Positions 24,898-32,639 are shown, counted from the stretch's first letter. The stretch: 38,394 bases of DNA from Rhizobium aethiopicum (GCF_900094625.1 NZ_FMAJ01000029.1:1-38394), one strand, 5' to 3'. Numbers and translations: made by a program. Notes: generated by a model not told the origin, from the sequence alone.

Positions 24898-24931
24898 AAA
24901 ACCACCGGGAGCGCCAAAGCGCTCACCAGTG
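24898..24931 (-). terminator. Partial terminator between rpsK and rpoA
   Basis: On the minus strand CACTGGTGAGCGC pairs with GCGCTCCCGGTG (one G-U pair and one bulged T) around a TTTG loop, followed by GTTTTC. It starts 13 bases after the rpsK stop. Since rpoA lies directly downstream, it must be leaky or rpoA must have another promoter. Confidence 0.6.
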
Positions 24932-24944
24932 ACGAGAGCGATGA

Positions 24945-25334
24945 TCAGACGCGGCGCTTCTTGCGCGGACGGCAGCCATTGTGCGGGATCGGCGTCACGT
25001 CGCGGATGGACGTGATCATGAAACCCGCAGCCTGGAGCGCGCGCAGAGCCGATTCACGACCCGAACCGGGGCCGCAGACTTCGACTTCCAGCGACTTCAT
25101 GCCGTGCTCCTGGGCCTTCTTGGCGCAGTCTTCAGCAGCGATCTGGGCAGCAAACGGGGTCGACTTGCGCGAGCCCTTGAAACCCTTGGCGCCAGCCGAC
25201 GACCAGGCGATCGCATTGCCCTGCGCATCGGTGATGGTGATCATCGTGTTGTTGAAGGTCGAGTTGACGTGAGCGACACCCGACGAGATATTCTTGCGCT
25301 CGCGACGGCGAACGCGGACGGCTTCCTTAGCCAT
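24945..25334 (-). CDS. rpsK: 30S ribosomal protein S11
   Basis: A 129-aa S11 of the 30S platform, where it lines the mRNA exit channel with S7. Diagnostic parts are GVAHVNSTFNNTMITITDAQGN and the C-terminal ITSIRDVTPIPHNGCRPRKKRRV. Length equals that of E. coli. It is flanked by long gaps (133 bases after rpsM, 97 before rpoA), each with a terminator-like hairpin, which is unlike the tight spacing of most genes in the cluster. Confidence 0.98.
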   Translation of the reverse strand: MAKEAVRVRRRERKNISSGVAHVNSTFNNTMITITDAQGNAIAWSSAGAKGFKGSRKSTPFAAQIAAEDCAKKAQEHGMKSLEVEVCGPGSGRESALRALQAAGFMITSIRDVTPIPHNGCRPRKKRRV

Positions 25335-25417
25335 GCTATTCCTTTCGTTGATCTCTTCACCGCCGTAATGCCAGCAGCTACACCGGAACGGCGCCTATAT
25401 GGTCCCGCTCCAAACTC

Positions 25418-25446
25418 AAAAGAGGCCGGCGCGGACCGCCAGCCTC
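25418..25446 (-). terminator. Partial terminator between rpsM and rpsK
   Basis: On the minus strand GAGGCTGGCG pairs with CGCCGGCCTC over 10 bp (one G-U pair) around a 5-base loop, followed at once by TTTTGAGTTT. It lies 21 bases after the rpsM stop and has all features of a Rho-independent terminator, yet rpsK-rpoA-rplQ follow on the same strand. Confidence 0.7.
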
Positions 25447-25467
25447 CCCACCCCGGTTTCCCGGAAA

Positions 25468-25836
25468 TTACTTCTTCTTGCCAGCGATTGCCTTTGCCGG
25501 ACCCTTGCGAGTGCGGGCATTGGTGTGCGTGCGCTGACCGCGGACCGGAAGGCCGCGACGATGACGCAGGCCGCGGTAGCAGCCGAGATCCATCAGGCGC
25601 TTGATGTTCATCGCGGTATCGCGACGAAGATCACCTTCGACCTGATAGTCGCGGTCGATGGTTTCGCGGATCTGAAGGACTTCAGCGTCCGTCAGCTGAT
25701 GCACACGACGCTCAGCCGGGATACCGACCTTCTCGACGATTTCCTGTGCGAATTTCGGACCGATCCCGTGAATGTAGGTCAGCGCGATGACAACGCGCTT
25801 TGCAGTCGGGATGTTGACGCCAGCGATACGTGCCAC
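25468..25836 (-). CDS. rpsM: 30S ribosomal protein S13 (GTG start)
   Basis: A 122-aa S13 of the 30S head, which forms bridges to the 50S subunit and contacts P-site tRNA. The start is the GTG at 25836 (ARIAGVNIPTAKRVVIALTYIHGIG), preceded by GGAGA nine bases upstream; an in-frame ATG at 25911 would add 25 residues unrelated to S13. The C-terminus HRRGLPVRGQRTHTNARTRKGPAKA is typical. It is the first gene of the classical alpha segment and sits 222 bases after adk, a gap that may hold its own promoter. Confidence 0.97.
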   Translation of the reverse strand: MARIAGVNIPTAKRVVIALTYIHGIGPKFAQEIVEKVGIPAERRVHQLTDAEVLQIRETIDRDYQVEGDLRRDTAMNIKRLMDLGCYRGLRHRRGLPVRGQRTHTNARTRKGPAKAIAGKKK

Positions 25837-25927
25837 GCCTGTTCTCCTTGCATTCCAGTTGCCATCCGGCAAGTGGGCTTCGTTATGCGGTCTTTCGAAC
25901 CGCCCGTTCAAATTTAGGTCCGCAACA

Positions 25928-26038
25928 TGTCAACACGACCGAACCCGGACTTCCCAGGGAAATCCGCGCCGATCGCAGGGAATGTCGCGAGTTGGCGCGG
26001 TGTTTAGCGGAATCACTGCTGAAAAGCAACCGTTCCGC
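25928..26038 (-). promoter_or_regulatory. Structured region and possible promoter ahead of rpsM
   Basis: The 222-base adk-rpsM gap contains two inverted repeats, GCGGAA / TTCCGC (26007-26038, with inner TGCT / AGCA) and CGCGCC / GGCGCG (25965-25999, with inner TCGC / GCGA), neither followed by a T-run, and then a perfect -35-like TTGACA (25933-25928, minus). No good -10 stands 16-18 bases after it, so a promoter here is only possible. Confidence 0.35.
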
Positions 26039-26058
26039 CAAGTTTTATTTTCAAAGCC

Positions 26059-26709
26059 TTAAAGCTTGGAAAGAATGCCTTCGACATCGGCGGTCACTTC
26101 ATCGATTTCCGCCATGCCGTCCACGGACCTGAGCTTGCCTTTGGCATGATAGTAGCCGATCAGCGGCGAGGTCTCCTTGTAATAGACCTGCAGCCGAGCC
26201 GTCATGGTCTCCGGATTGTCGTCGGGACGGCGCTTGAAGTGGGTAGAGCCGCACTTGTCGCACACACCTTCATTGGCCGGAACCTTGTCCGTGTCGTGAT
26301 AGACGCTACCGCACTGCGCGCAGGAGTAGCGACCGGCAACGCGCCGGACGAGCTCAGCGTCGTCAACGCGGAATTCGATGACAACGGAGAGATCAAGACC
26401 CTTTGCTCTCAGCATCGCTTCAGTGGCGTCCGCCTGAACGAGCGTCCTGGGGAAGCCATCGAGAATGAAACCGTTGGCGCAATCGGGCTGATCGATTCGT
26501 TCGGAGACGATGGCGATGACGATGTCGTCCGAGACGAGCTTGCCGGCGTCCATGACAGCCTTGGCGCGCTTGCCGACCTCAGTCCCGGCGTTGACCGCCG
26601 CTCGCAGCATGTCGCCCGTGGAAAGCTGCGGAATGCCGTGCTTTTCCACGATCCGCTGGGCCTGGGTTCCCTTGCCCGCGCCCGGCGGCCCCAAAAGGAT
26701 AAGTCTCAT
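26059..26709 (-). CDS. adk: Adenylate kinase (zinc-LID type)
   Basis: A 216-aa enzyme that interconverts ATP + AMP and 2 ADP. The P-loop GPPGAGKGTQ is at 7-16, followed by STGDMLR (AMP site) and DGFPRTLVQ. The LID domain carries four cysteines (YSCAQCGS and VCDKCGS), the arrangement that binds structural zinc in many Gram-positive and some alphaproteobacterial enzymes; E. coli Adk lacks it. It starts four bases before the secY stop (ATGA overlap), so it is translationally coupled to secY. Confidence 0.97.
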   Translation of the reverse strand: MRLILLGPPGAGKGTQAQRIVEKHGIPQLSTGDMLRAAVNAGTEVGKRAKAVMDAGKLVSDDIVIAIVSERIDQPDCANGFILDGFPRTLVQADATEAMLRAKGLDLSVVIEFRVDDAELVRRVAGRYSCAQCGSVYHDTDKVPANEGVCDKCGSTHFKRRPDDNPETMTARLQVYYKETSPLIGYYHAKGKLRSVDGMAEIDEVTADVEGILSKL

Positions 26710-28046
26710 CGCCCCCTCTTTCCTCCACGCAACTTCGATTTCTTGATCAGGCCTTCGTATTGCTGCGCGATCAGGTGACCCTGGATCTGTGCAACTGTAT
26801 CAAGAGTTACGCTAACCACGATCAAAAGCGAAGTCCCACCAAGGGCTAATGGAATGCCGGTTTGCGACACCAGAATCTCCGGGAGGATGCAGACGAAGAC
26901 GAGATAGATCGCGCCGATCACGGTGATGCGGGTCAGCACGTAGTCGATATATTCGGCAGTGCGCTCACCGGGACGGATGCCGGGAATGAAGCCGCCATGC
27001 TTCTTCAGATTGTCGGCGGTGTCCTTCGGATTGAAGACAATGGCCGTATAGAAGAAGGCGAAGAAGGCGATCAGCGCCGCATAGAGCACCATGTAGAGCG
27101 GCTGGCCGTGGCCGAGGGCGGCAACGATCGACGTCGCCCAGGACGGCATCGACGTGGTGCTGGCGAAGCCGGCGACCGTTGCCGGCAGCAGCAGCAGCGA
27201 CGAGGCGAAGATCGCCGGAATGACGCCCGATGTGTTGAGCTTCAGCGGCAGGTGCGAGGTGTCGCCCTGGAACATCCGGTTGCCGACCTGGCGCTTCGGA
27301 TACTGGATCAGCAGCCGGCGCTGGGCGCGTTCGACGAAGACGATGATGCCGATGACGGCGATCGCGACGAGGATGACGAGCAGGATGAGGCCGGTCGACA
27401 GCGCGCCGGTGCGGCCGAGTTCGAGGGTGCCGGCAAGAGCGCTCGGAAGGCCGGCTGCGATACCGGCGAAGATGATCAACGAAATGCCGTTGCCGATGCC
27501 GCGCGAGGTGACCTGCTCACCGAGCCACATCAGGAACATCGTGCCGCCAAGCAGCGTCAGGACCGTGGAAAGGCGGAAGAACCAACCCGGATCAACGACC
27601 AGGCCCTGCCCGCTCTCGAGACCGGCGGCAATGCCGTAAGCCTGCAGTGCACCCAGAATGACGGTGCCGTAGCGGGTGTACTGGTTGATGATCTTGCGCC
27701 CCTGCTCGCCTTCCTTCTTGAGGTTTTCGAGCGCCGGCACGACCGAGGTCATGAGCTGCACGATGATCGAGGCGGAGATATAAGGCATGATGCCGAGCGC
27801 GAAGATCGCCATGCGCTCAACCGCGCCGCCCGAGAACATGTTGAAGAGGCCGAGAATGCCGCCTGCCTGGCCGCGGAAAGCCTGGGCATAGGCTTCAGGA
27901 TTGAGACCCGGAAGCGGAATATGGGTGCCGAGCCTGTAGACGAGGAGAGCTGCCAGTGTGAACCACAGGCGCTTCTTCAAATCCTCGGCTTTGGCAAAGG
28001 TCGAAAAATTGAGGTTGGATGCCAATTGTTCCGCTGCAGAAGCCAT
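26706..28046 (-). CDS. secY: Protein translocase channel subunit SecY
   Basis: A 446-aa polytopic inner-membrane protein with about ten hydrophobic helices, the protein-conducting channel of the Sec system. Typical segments: LWFTLAALLVYRLGTHIPLPGLNP, GIMPYISASIIVQLM, the cytosolic loop around RRLLIQYPKRQVGNRMFQGDTSHLPLKLN, and GFIPGIRPGERTAEYIDYVLTRIT. Length equals the family norm (E. coli 443). It follows rplO after a 233-base gap that holds a terminator-like hairpin and a -10 candidate, so it may be partly independent of the ribosomal genes upstream. Confidence 0.98.
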   Translation of the reverse strand: MASAAEQLASNLNFSTFAKAEDLKKRLWFTLAALLVYRLGTHIPLPGLNPEAYAQAFRGQAGGILGLFNMFSGGAVERMAIFALGIMPYISASIIVQLMTSVVPALENLKKEGEQGRKIINQYTRYGTVILGALQAYGIAAGLESGQGLVVDPGWFFRLSTVLTLLGGTMFLMWLGEQVTSRGIGNGISLIIFAGIAAGLPSALAGTLELGRTGALSTGLILLVILVAIAVIGIIVFVERAQRRLLIQYPKRQVGNRMFQGDTSHLPLKLNTSGVIPAIFASSLLLLPATVAGFASTTSMPSWATSIVAALGHGQPLYMVLYAALIAFFAFFYTAIVFNPKDTADNLKKHGGFIPGIRPGERTAEYIDYVLTRITVIGAIYLVFVCILPEILVSQTGIPLALGGTSLLIVVSVTLDTVAQIQGHLIAQQYEGLIKKSKLRGGKRGR

Positions 28047-28102
28047 GCGATTCTCCGCGCTACCAATTCCGGCGCCTCAAACGGCAGGCCGGGTCCGGAA
28101 TC

Positions 28103-28131
28103 AGTATAAAATTATTCAAAACCAGGCTCAG
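28103..28131 (-). promoter_or_regulatory. Candidate promoter for secY-adk
   Basis: TATACT (28108-28103, minus) is a near-perfect -10 in an unusually A/T-rich patch; 17 bases upstream is CTGAGC, a poor -35. It lies about 55 bases before the secY start and after the rplO hairpin. Tentative. Confidence 0.35.
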
Positions 28132-28233
28132 GACGGATTGCGGCGCAACCCCATGCCTCACCCTTGTTTTCGAGTCTTACCGGCATGACGCGGGCGCGCC
28201 AGCCAAGTTTTTGTGAGGCCCACATATGGGAGC

Positions 28234-28264
28234 AAAATCGCCCGGTGTGAAGCACCCCGGGCGA
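28234..28264 (-). terminator. Partial terminator between rplO and secY
   Basis: TCGCCCGG and CCGGGCGA form an 8-bp stem (11-base loop with a possible inner GTG / CAC pairing), and on the minus strand the stem is followed by TTTTGC. It starts about 16 bases after the rplO stop. Since secY and adk are downstream on the same strand, it is either leaky or bypassed by a separate promoter. Confidence 0.6.
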
Positions 28265-28279
28265 CATATCATCAGATTA

Positions 28280-28756
28280 TTATTCGGCAGCTGCCGGAGC
28301 CGAAAGCAGCGTCACGCTACCGCCGGCCTTTTCGATCTTCTCGACGGCAGGCTTGGAAGCGCCTGCGACAACGATGGTGATCTTGGCCTTGAGTTCGCCA
28401 TCGGCGAGAACACGTACACCGTCCTTTGCGCGGCGGATGACGCCGGCGGCCTTGAGGGCGGCCGCGTCAACGGTCGCCTTGGCATCGAGCTTGCCGGCGT
28501 CGATCGCAGCCTGGATGCGGGCGAGCGACACGACGACGAAGTCGGAAGCGAAGATGTTGTTGAAGCCGCGCTTCGGCAGGCGACGATAGATCGGCATCTG
28601 GCCGCCTTCGAAGCCGTTGATGGCGACGCCGGAACGGGACTTCTGACCCTTCACGCCGCGACCACCGGTCTTGCCCGAGCCCGAGCCGATACCGCGGCCG
28701 AGGCGCTTGCGGCTGTGGGTCGAGCCTTCGTTGTCCTTGATTTCATTAAGTTTCAT
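28280..28756 (-). CDS. rplO: 50S ribosomal protein L15
   Basis: A 158-aa L15, a late-assembling 23S rRNA-binding protein. The start MKLNEIKDNEGSTHSRKRLGRGIGSGSGKTGGRGVKGQKSRSG is diagnostic, with the flexible Gly/Arg-rich N-terminal arm that enters the 50S core. The ATG at 28756 fits the family; the open frame beyond it is antisense-like extension. It is about 14 residues longer than in E. coli. Sixteen bases separate it from rpmD. Confidence 0.97.
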   Translation of the reverse strand: MKLNEIKDNEGSTHSRKRLGRGIGSGSGKTGGRGVKGQKSRSGVAINGFEGGQMPIYRRLPKRGFNNIFASDFVVVSLARIQAAIDAGKLDAKATVDAAALKAAGVIRRAKDGVRVLADGELKAKITIVVAGASKPAVEKIEKAGGSVTLLSAPAAAE

Positions 28757-28772
28757 GAGCGTTTCCTCCGTC

Positions 28773-28982
28773 TCACTTCTCGTCGACAACGCGAACGAGA
28801 TGCTGGACAGCACGGATCATGCCACGAACGGAAGGAGTATCCTCCAGCGTGCGGCGACGGTGCATCTTGTTCAGTCCGAGACCGATCAGCGTGCGCTGCT
28901 GGACGTCCGGACGGCGAATCGGGCTGCCGATCTGTTCGATCGTGACAGTCTTCGCTTCAGCCTTCTTGGTAGCCTTGGCCAT
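28773..28982 (-). CDS. rpmD: 50S ribosomal protein L30
   Basis: A 69-aa bacterial-type L30: TVTIEQIGSPIRRPDVQQRTLIGLGLNKMHRRRTLEDTPSVRGMIRAVQHLVRV. A short basic N-terminal extension (MAKATKKAEAK) makes it ten residues longer than E. coli L30. Spacing of 13 bases to rpsE and 16 to rplO places it firmly in the spc segment. Confidence 0.96.
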   Translation of the reverse strand: MAKATKKAEAKTVTIEQIGSPIRRPDVQQRTLIGLGLNKMHRRRTLEDTPSVRGMIRAVQHLVRVVDEK

Positions 28983-28995
28983 TGGTCAGCTCCTC

Positions 28996-29565
28996 TTATT
29001 CTTCAGAGGCGTTGCCGGAGGCGCTACGACGAGCCTGCAGCGTTGCATACTTGATGCCGCGCTGAGCTGCGATGTCCTTCGGGTGAACCTGGTGCTTCAG
29101 AGCGTCGAAGGTGGCGCGAACCATGTTGTAGGGGTTCGACGAACCGGTCGACTTGGCGACGACGTCGTGCATGCCGAGCGTTTCGAATACGGCGCGCATC
29201 GGACCGCCGGCGATGATGCCGGTACCGACCTTGGCCGAGCGCAACAGAACCTTGCCGGCGCCGTGGCGGCCATGGACGTCGTGATGCAGCGTACGGCCGT
29301 CACGCAGCGGTACGAAGATCAGTTCGCGCTTGGCGGCTTCGGTTGCCTTGCGGATGGCTTCCGGCACTTCGCGCGCCTTGCCATGGCCGAAACCGACGCG
29401 GCCCTTCTGGTCGCCAACGACGACGAGTGCTGCGAAACCAAAACGACGGCCGCCCTTAACGACCTTGGCGACGCGGTTGATCGCGACAAGCTTGTCGACG
29501 AATTCGCTATCGCGCTCTTCACGGCTCTGGCGGTCTTCCCGCTGCGGCCTTCTTTCCTGTGCCAT
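28996..29565 (-). CDS. rpsE: 30S ribosomal protein S5
   Basis: A 189-aa S5, which helps fidelity and mRNA unwinding at the entry channel. The dsRNA-binding-like N-domain has FVDKLVAINRVAKVVKGGRRFGFAALVVVGD, and the C-domain has VLLRSAKVGTGIIAGGPMRAVFE. It is about 20 residues longer than E. coli S5, mostly a charged N-terminal extension (ERRPQREDRQSREERDSE). The 134-base gap before it contains a strong hairpin with T-run. Confidence 0.97.
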   Translation of the reverse strand: MAQERRPQREDRQSREERDSEFVDKLVAINRVAKVVKGGRRFGFAALVVVGDQKGRVGFGHGKAREVPEAIRKATEAAKRELIFVPLRDGRTLHHDVHGRHGAGKVLLRSAKVGTGIIAGGPMRAVFETLGMHDVVAKSTGSSNPYNMVRATFDALKHQVHPKDIAAQRGIKYATLQARRSASGNASEE

Positions 29566-29660
29566 TGTCCTCTTCCTTTTTCTTTTCCGGGTGCAATCGG
29601 CAAATGACTGTGGACCGCGTCAGCCTCCCCTTCTTGCCAGGGAGTGCCTGCGGTCCGGCG

Positions 29661-29693
29661 AAAATCCGGCCGGAGCGACAGCGCCCGGCCGGA
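29661..29693 (-). terminator. Terminator-like hairpin between rplR and rpsE
   Basis: TCCGGCCGG and CCGGCCGGA form a 9-bp G/C-rich stem around an 11-base loop. On the minus strand it begins 6 bases after the rplR stop codon and is followed by ATTTTC. This is the form of a Rho-independent terminator inside the spc segment, upstream of six more essential genes, so it must be leaky or regulated. Confidence 0.6.
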
Positions 29694-29699
29694 AACTGA

Positions 29700-30062
29700 T
29701 CAGAAGGTGAGACCGCCTTCGCGGGCCGCTTCGGCGAGAGCCTTGATGCGGCCGTGATAGATGAAGGCGCCACGGTCGAACACGACGTCCGTAACGCCAG
29801 CCTTGGAGGCGCGCTCGGCGACGAGCTTGCCCACGGCAGCGGCGGCGGCGGTATCGGCACCGGTCTTCAGAGAACCGCGCAGATCCTTGTCGAGGGTGGA
29901 GGCGGACGCAAGCGTCTTGCCGGCCACATCATCGATGATCTGGGCGTAGATGTTCTTCGAGGAGCGATGAACCGACAGGCGCGGACGGCCGTTGGCCACC
30001 GACTTGATATGACGGCGCACGCGGTTGGCACGACGTGCAAGTGCTTCTTTCCTGCTAGCCAT
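29700..30062 (-). CDS. rplR: 50S ribosomal protein L18
   Basis: A 120-aa L18 that binds 5S rRNA with L5 and L25. Recognised by RRANRVRRHIKSVANGRPRLSVHRSSKNIYAQIIDD and the C-terminal TDVVFDRGAFIYHGRIKALAEAAREGGLTF. Normal length. It is 12 bases after rplF; its stop codon lies directly before a terminator-like hairpin. Confidence 0.97.
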   Translation of the reverse strand: MASRKEALARRANRVRRHIKSVANGRPRLSVHRSSKNIYAQIIDDVAGKTLASASTLDKDLRGSLKTGADTAAAAAVGKLVAERASKAGVTDVVFDRGAFIYHGRIKALAEAAREGGLTF

Positions 30063-30074
30063 TTCGCGTGATCC

Positions 30075-30608
30075 TTACTTCTTCTTGCCTTCTTTGCGGA
30101 CGATCCGCTCGTCGGCATACTTGACGCCCTTGCCCTTATAAGGCTCGGGACCGCGATATTCGCGGATTTCGGCGGCAACCTGGCCGACCTGCTGCTTGTT
30201 GATGCCGCTGACGACGATTTCAGTCGGCTTCGGAACAGCAATCGTGATGCCGACCGGCGGTTCATAGACCACGTCGTGGCTGAAACCGAGCGCCAGTTGC
30301 AGGTTCTTGCCCTGCATGGCGGCGCGGTAACCGACGCCGTTGATTTCAAGCTTGCGCTCGAAACCATCCTTGACGCCCTTGAAGATGCCTTCGATCATAG
30401 TGCGGGACATACCCCACTTCGAACGTGCATCCTTGGTCTGGTTTACGGGCGTCACGACGACCGCGTTGTTTTCGAGCTTGAGGCTGATTTCGTCGTTAGC
30501 GACGAAGAACAGCTCGCCCTTCGGGCCCTTTGCAGTAACCTTCTGGCCATCGACCGTAGCCGTGATTCCAGCAGGCACCTGAACGGGCTTCTTACCGATA
30601 CGAGACAT
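30075..30608 (-). CDS. rplF: 50S ribosomal protein L6
   Basis: A 177-aa L6 with two tandem similar domains, located at the base of the P-stalk near the elongation-factor site. Marks are MSRIGKKPVQVPAGI, VGYRAAMQGKNLQLALGFSH and the C-terminal EYRGPEPYKGKGVKYADERIVRKEGKK. Length equals that in E. coli. It begins 42 bases after rpsH. Confidence 0.98.
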   Translation of the reverse strand: MSRIGKKPVQVPAGITATVDGQKVTAKGPKGELFFVANDEISLKLENNAVVVTPVNQTKDARSKWGMSRTMIEGIFKGVKDGFERKLEINGVGYRAAMQGKNLQLALGFSHDVVYEPPVGITIAVPKPTEIVVSGINKQQVGQVAAEIREYRGPEPYKGKGVKYADERIVRKEGKKK

Positions 30609-30650
30609 GTTTCAATCCTGTCTGTTCGCTATGGAGATCCTCGCCCGATC

Positions 30651-31049
30651 TTAGAAGACCGAGCAAAGAACCTCGCCACCAACGTTCTGTTCGCGAGCCT
30701 GGTGATCGGCCATCACGCCCTTCGGAGTCGAAAGGATGGTGATGCCGAGGCCGTTCGCGACCTGCGGAATGGACTTGACCGAGACATAAACCCGGCGGCC
30801 CGGCTTGGACACACGGCCGATCTCGCGGATCACCGATGCGCCTTCATAGTATTTCAGCTCGATGTTGAGCTCCGACTTGCCATTGCCGAAATCGACAACG
30901 GAATAGCCACGGATGTAGCCTTCGGACTGCAGGACATCGAGAACACGCGCACGGAGCTTGGACGCAGGCGTCGAAACCGACGACTTGCGGCGGGAAGCGC
31001 CGTTGCGGATACGGGTGAGCATATCGCCCAACGGATCAGTCATTGTCAT
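30651..31049 (-). CDS. rpsH: 30S ribosomal protein S8
   Basis: A 132-aa S8, a primary 16S rRNA binder of the central domain. It starts MTMTDPLGDMLTRIRNG and ends with GLGITILSTPKGVMADHQAREQNVGGEVLCSVF, the conserved C-terminal signature. In E. coli S8 also represses its own operon by binding spc mRNA near rplE; I did not find an obvious copy of that site here. Twelve bases after rpsN. Confidence 0.97.
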   Translation of the reverse strand: MTMTDPLGDMLTRIRNGASRRKSSVSTPASKLRARVLDVLQSEGYIRGYSVVDFGNGKSELNIELKYYEGASVIREIGRVSKPGRRVYVSVKSIPQVANGLGITILSTPKGVMADHQAREQNVGGEVLCSVF

Positions 31050-31061
31050 CTAACCTGCTCC

Positions 31062-31367
31062 TTACCAGCTCGACTTGACGATGCCCGGCACCTTGCCGAG
31101 ATTGCCCAGTTCACGCAGCGCAATACGCGACATGCGCAGTTTGCGGTAATATGCGCGCGGACGGCCCGATACTTCGCAACGGTTGCGAATACGGGTCTTC
31201 GATCCATCGCGCGGCAGGGATGCCAGCTTGATCGAGGCCTTGAACCGCTCTTCGATCGGAAGAGCCTGGTTCATGATGATCGCCTTCAACGCAGCCCGCT
31301 TCGCGGCCTGGTTGGCGACCGTAGTACGGCGGCGCTTGTTCTTTTCAACTGCGCTTGTCTTCGCCAT
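31062..31367 (-). CDS. rpsN: 30S ribosomal protein S14 (zinc-independent form)
   Basis: A 101-aa S14 of the 30S head. It is the long form without zinc: only one Cys remains in RNRCEVSGRPRAYYRKLRMSRIALREL, where the short zinc form would have four. The start is the ATG at 31367 (MAKTSAVEKNKRRR); upstream in-frame sequence is the antisense-like end of rplE. Spacing is 32 bases to rplE and 12 to rpsH. Confidence 0.97.
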   Translation of the reverse strand: MAKTSAVEKNKRRRTTVANQAAKRAALKAIIMNQALPIEERFKASIKLASLPRDGSKTRIRNRCEVSGRPRAYYRKLRMSRIALRELGNLGKVPGIVKSSW

Positions 31368-31399
31368 GTCAGGTTCCTTTTCTACGCTCGTCGTTACGG

Positions 31400-31957
31400 T
31401 TATTGACGGAACGGGAAGCTGAACTCTTTCAGGAGAGTCCGGGCTTCGTCGTCGGTCGTCGCCGTCGTGCAAACGATGATGTCCATGCCCCACATCTGAT
31501 CAACCTTGTCGTAGTTGATTTCAGGGAACACAATGTGCTCCTTGATGCCCATGGCGAAGTTGCCACGGCCGTCAAAGCTCTTCGGGTTCAGGCCGCGGAA
31601 GTCGCGAACGCGCGGAAGCGCGATGTTGACCAGACGATCCAGGAACTCGTACATGCGGGCGCCGCGCAGGGTGACCTTTGCGCCGATCGGCATGTTTTCG
31701 CGGACCTTGAAGCCTGCGATAGAGTTGCGTGCGCGGGTGATGACCGGCTTCTGACCGGCGATCGCTGCGAGGTCGGCGGCAGCAACCGTCGGCTTCTTCG
31801 AGTCAGCGGTCGCTTCACCAACGCCCATGTTGATCACGATCTTGTCGAGCTTCGGGATCATCATCTCGTTGGCGTAGGAGAACTTCTCCTGCATCGCCTT
31901 GCGGATGCGCTCGACATATTCCTTCTTGAGCCGCGGCTCGTATTTTGCCTCAGCCAT
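31400..31957 (-). CDS. rplE: 50S ribosomal protein L5
   Basis: A 185-aa L5 that binds 5S rRNA and contacts P-site tRNA. Identified by VINMGVGEATADSKK, GQKPVITRARNSIAGFKVRENMPIGAKVTLRG and the C-terminal WGMDIIVCTTATTDDEARTLL. Its ATG lies inside the last codons of rplX (8-base overlap), so it depends on rplX translation. Confidence 0.98.
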   Translation of the reverse strand: MAEAKYEPRLKKEYVERIRKAMQEKFSYANEMMIPKLDKIVINMGVGEATADSKKPTVAAADLAAIAGQKPVITRARNSIAGFKVRENMPIGAKVTLRGARMYEFLDRLVNIALPRVRDFRGLNPKSFDGRGNFAMGIKEHIVFPEINYDKVDQMWGMDIIVCTTATTDDEARTLLKEFSFPFRQ

Positions 31958-32258
31958 CGATCACTTCTCCAGAACGCTTGGCCACGCGGACCTTCTTGCC
32001 GTCAACGACCTTGAAACCGACGCGGGTCGGCTTGCCGTCCTTGTCGACGATTGCAATGTTGGACAGGTGAACCGGGGCTTCCTTGTTGATGATGCCGGCT
32101 TCCTGGGTCTGCGTCTGGCGCTGGTGGCGCTTCACGACGTTGACGCCACGGACGACCGCACGATCTTCCTTCGGCATGACCTGAACGACTTCGCCGGTGC
32201 GGCCCTTGTCCTTGCCAGCGAGCATGACGACCTTGTCGCCTTTACGAATCTTTTGCAT
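31950..32258 (-). CDS. rplX: 50S ribosomal protein L24
   Basis: A 102-aa L24, an assembly-initiating 23S rRNA protein. It has the KOW motif at the N-terminus (IRKGDKVVMLAGKDKGRTGEVVQVMPK) followed by GVNVVKRHQR and the usual KRVAKRSGE end. Normal length. Twelve bases after rplN; overlaps rplE by 8 bases. Confidence 0.97.
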   Translation of the reverse strand: MQKIRKGDKVVMLAGKDKGRTGEVVQVMPKEDRAVVRGVNVVKRHQRQTQTQEAGIINKEAPVHLSNIAIVDKDGKPTRVGFKVVDGKKVRVAKRSGEVIDG

Positions 32259-32270
32259 CGCTTCCGCTCC

Positions 32271-32639
32271 TTACAGTACTTCGGGAGCCAGCGAGATGAT
32301 CTTCATGTGGTTCTTGGCGCGAAGTTCGCGCGGAACCGGTCCGAAGATACGGGTGCCGATCGGCTCTTTCTTGTTGTCGATGAGGACTGCTGCGTTGGTG
32401 TCGAAGCGGATGACCGAGCCATCCGGACGACGGATGTCCTTGGCGGTGCGAACGACAACCGCCTTCATCACGTCACCCTTCTTCACGCGGCCGCGCGGGA
32501 TCGCTTCCTTGATCGAAACGACGATGACGTCGCCGATCGAGGCATACTTGCGCTTCGAGCCGCCCAGCACCTTGATGCACATGACACGACGTGCGCCGGA
32601 ATTATCCGCGACGTCGAGGTTTGTTTGCATCTGAATCAT
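32271..32639 (-). CDS. rplN: 50S ribosomal protein L14
   Basis: A 122-aa L14 that takes part in intersubunit bridges. The start MIQMQTNLDVADNSGARRVMCIKVLGGS and the end GPVPRELRAKNHMKIISLAPEVL are diagnostic. ATG 32639 is chosen over an in-frame upstream ATG, which would add 33 unrelated residues. It is the first gene of the spc segment, separated from rpsQ by 262 bases with a terminator-like hairpin, the same boundary as between the S10 and spc operons of E. coli. Confidence 0.97.
   Translation of the reverse strand: MIQMQTNLDVADNSGARRVMCIKVLGGSKRKYASIGDVIVVSIKEAIPRGRVKKGDVMKAVVVRTAKDIRRPDGSVIRFDTNAAVLIDNKKEPIGTRIFGPVPRELRAKNHMKIISLAPEVL

Noticed and set aside
23696..24898. 400-codon plus-strand open frame opposite rpoA
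   Set aside because: It mirrors the codon bias of rpoA and has no family features; rpoA is certain.
26862..28109. 415-codon plus-strand open frame opposite secY
   Set aside because: Its composition (runs of Asp, Glu, Arg, His, Gln) is the complement of hydrophobic secY codons; no domain seen.
30276..31406. 376-codon plus-strand frame spanning rplF-rpsH-rpsN
   Set aside because: It crosses three certain ribosomal genes on the other strand and shows no protein motif.
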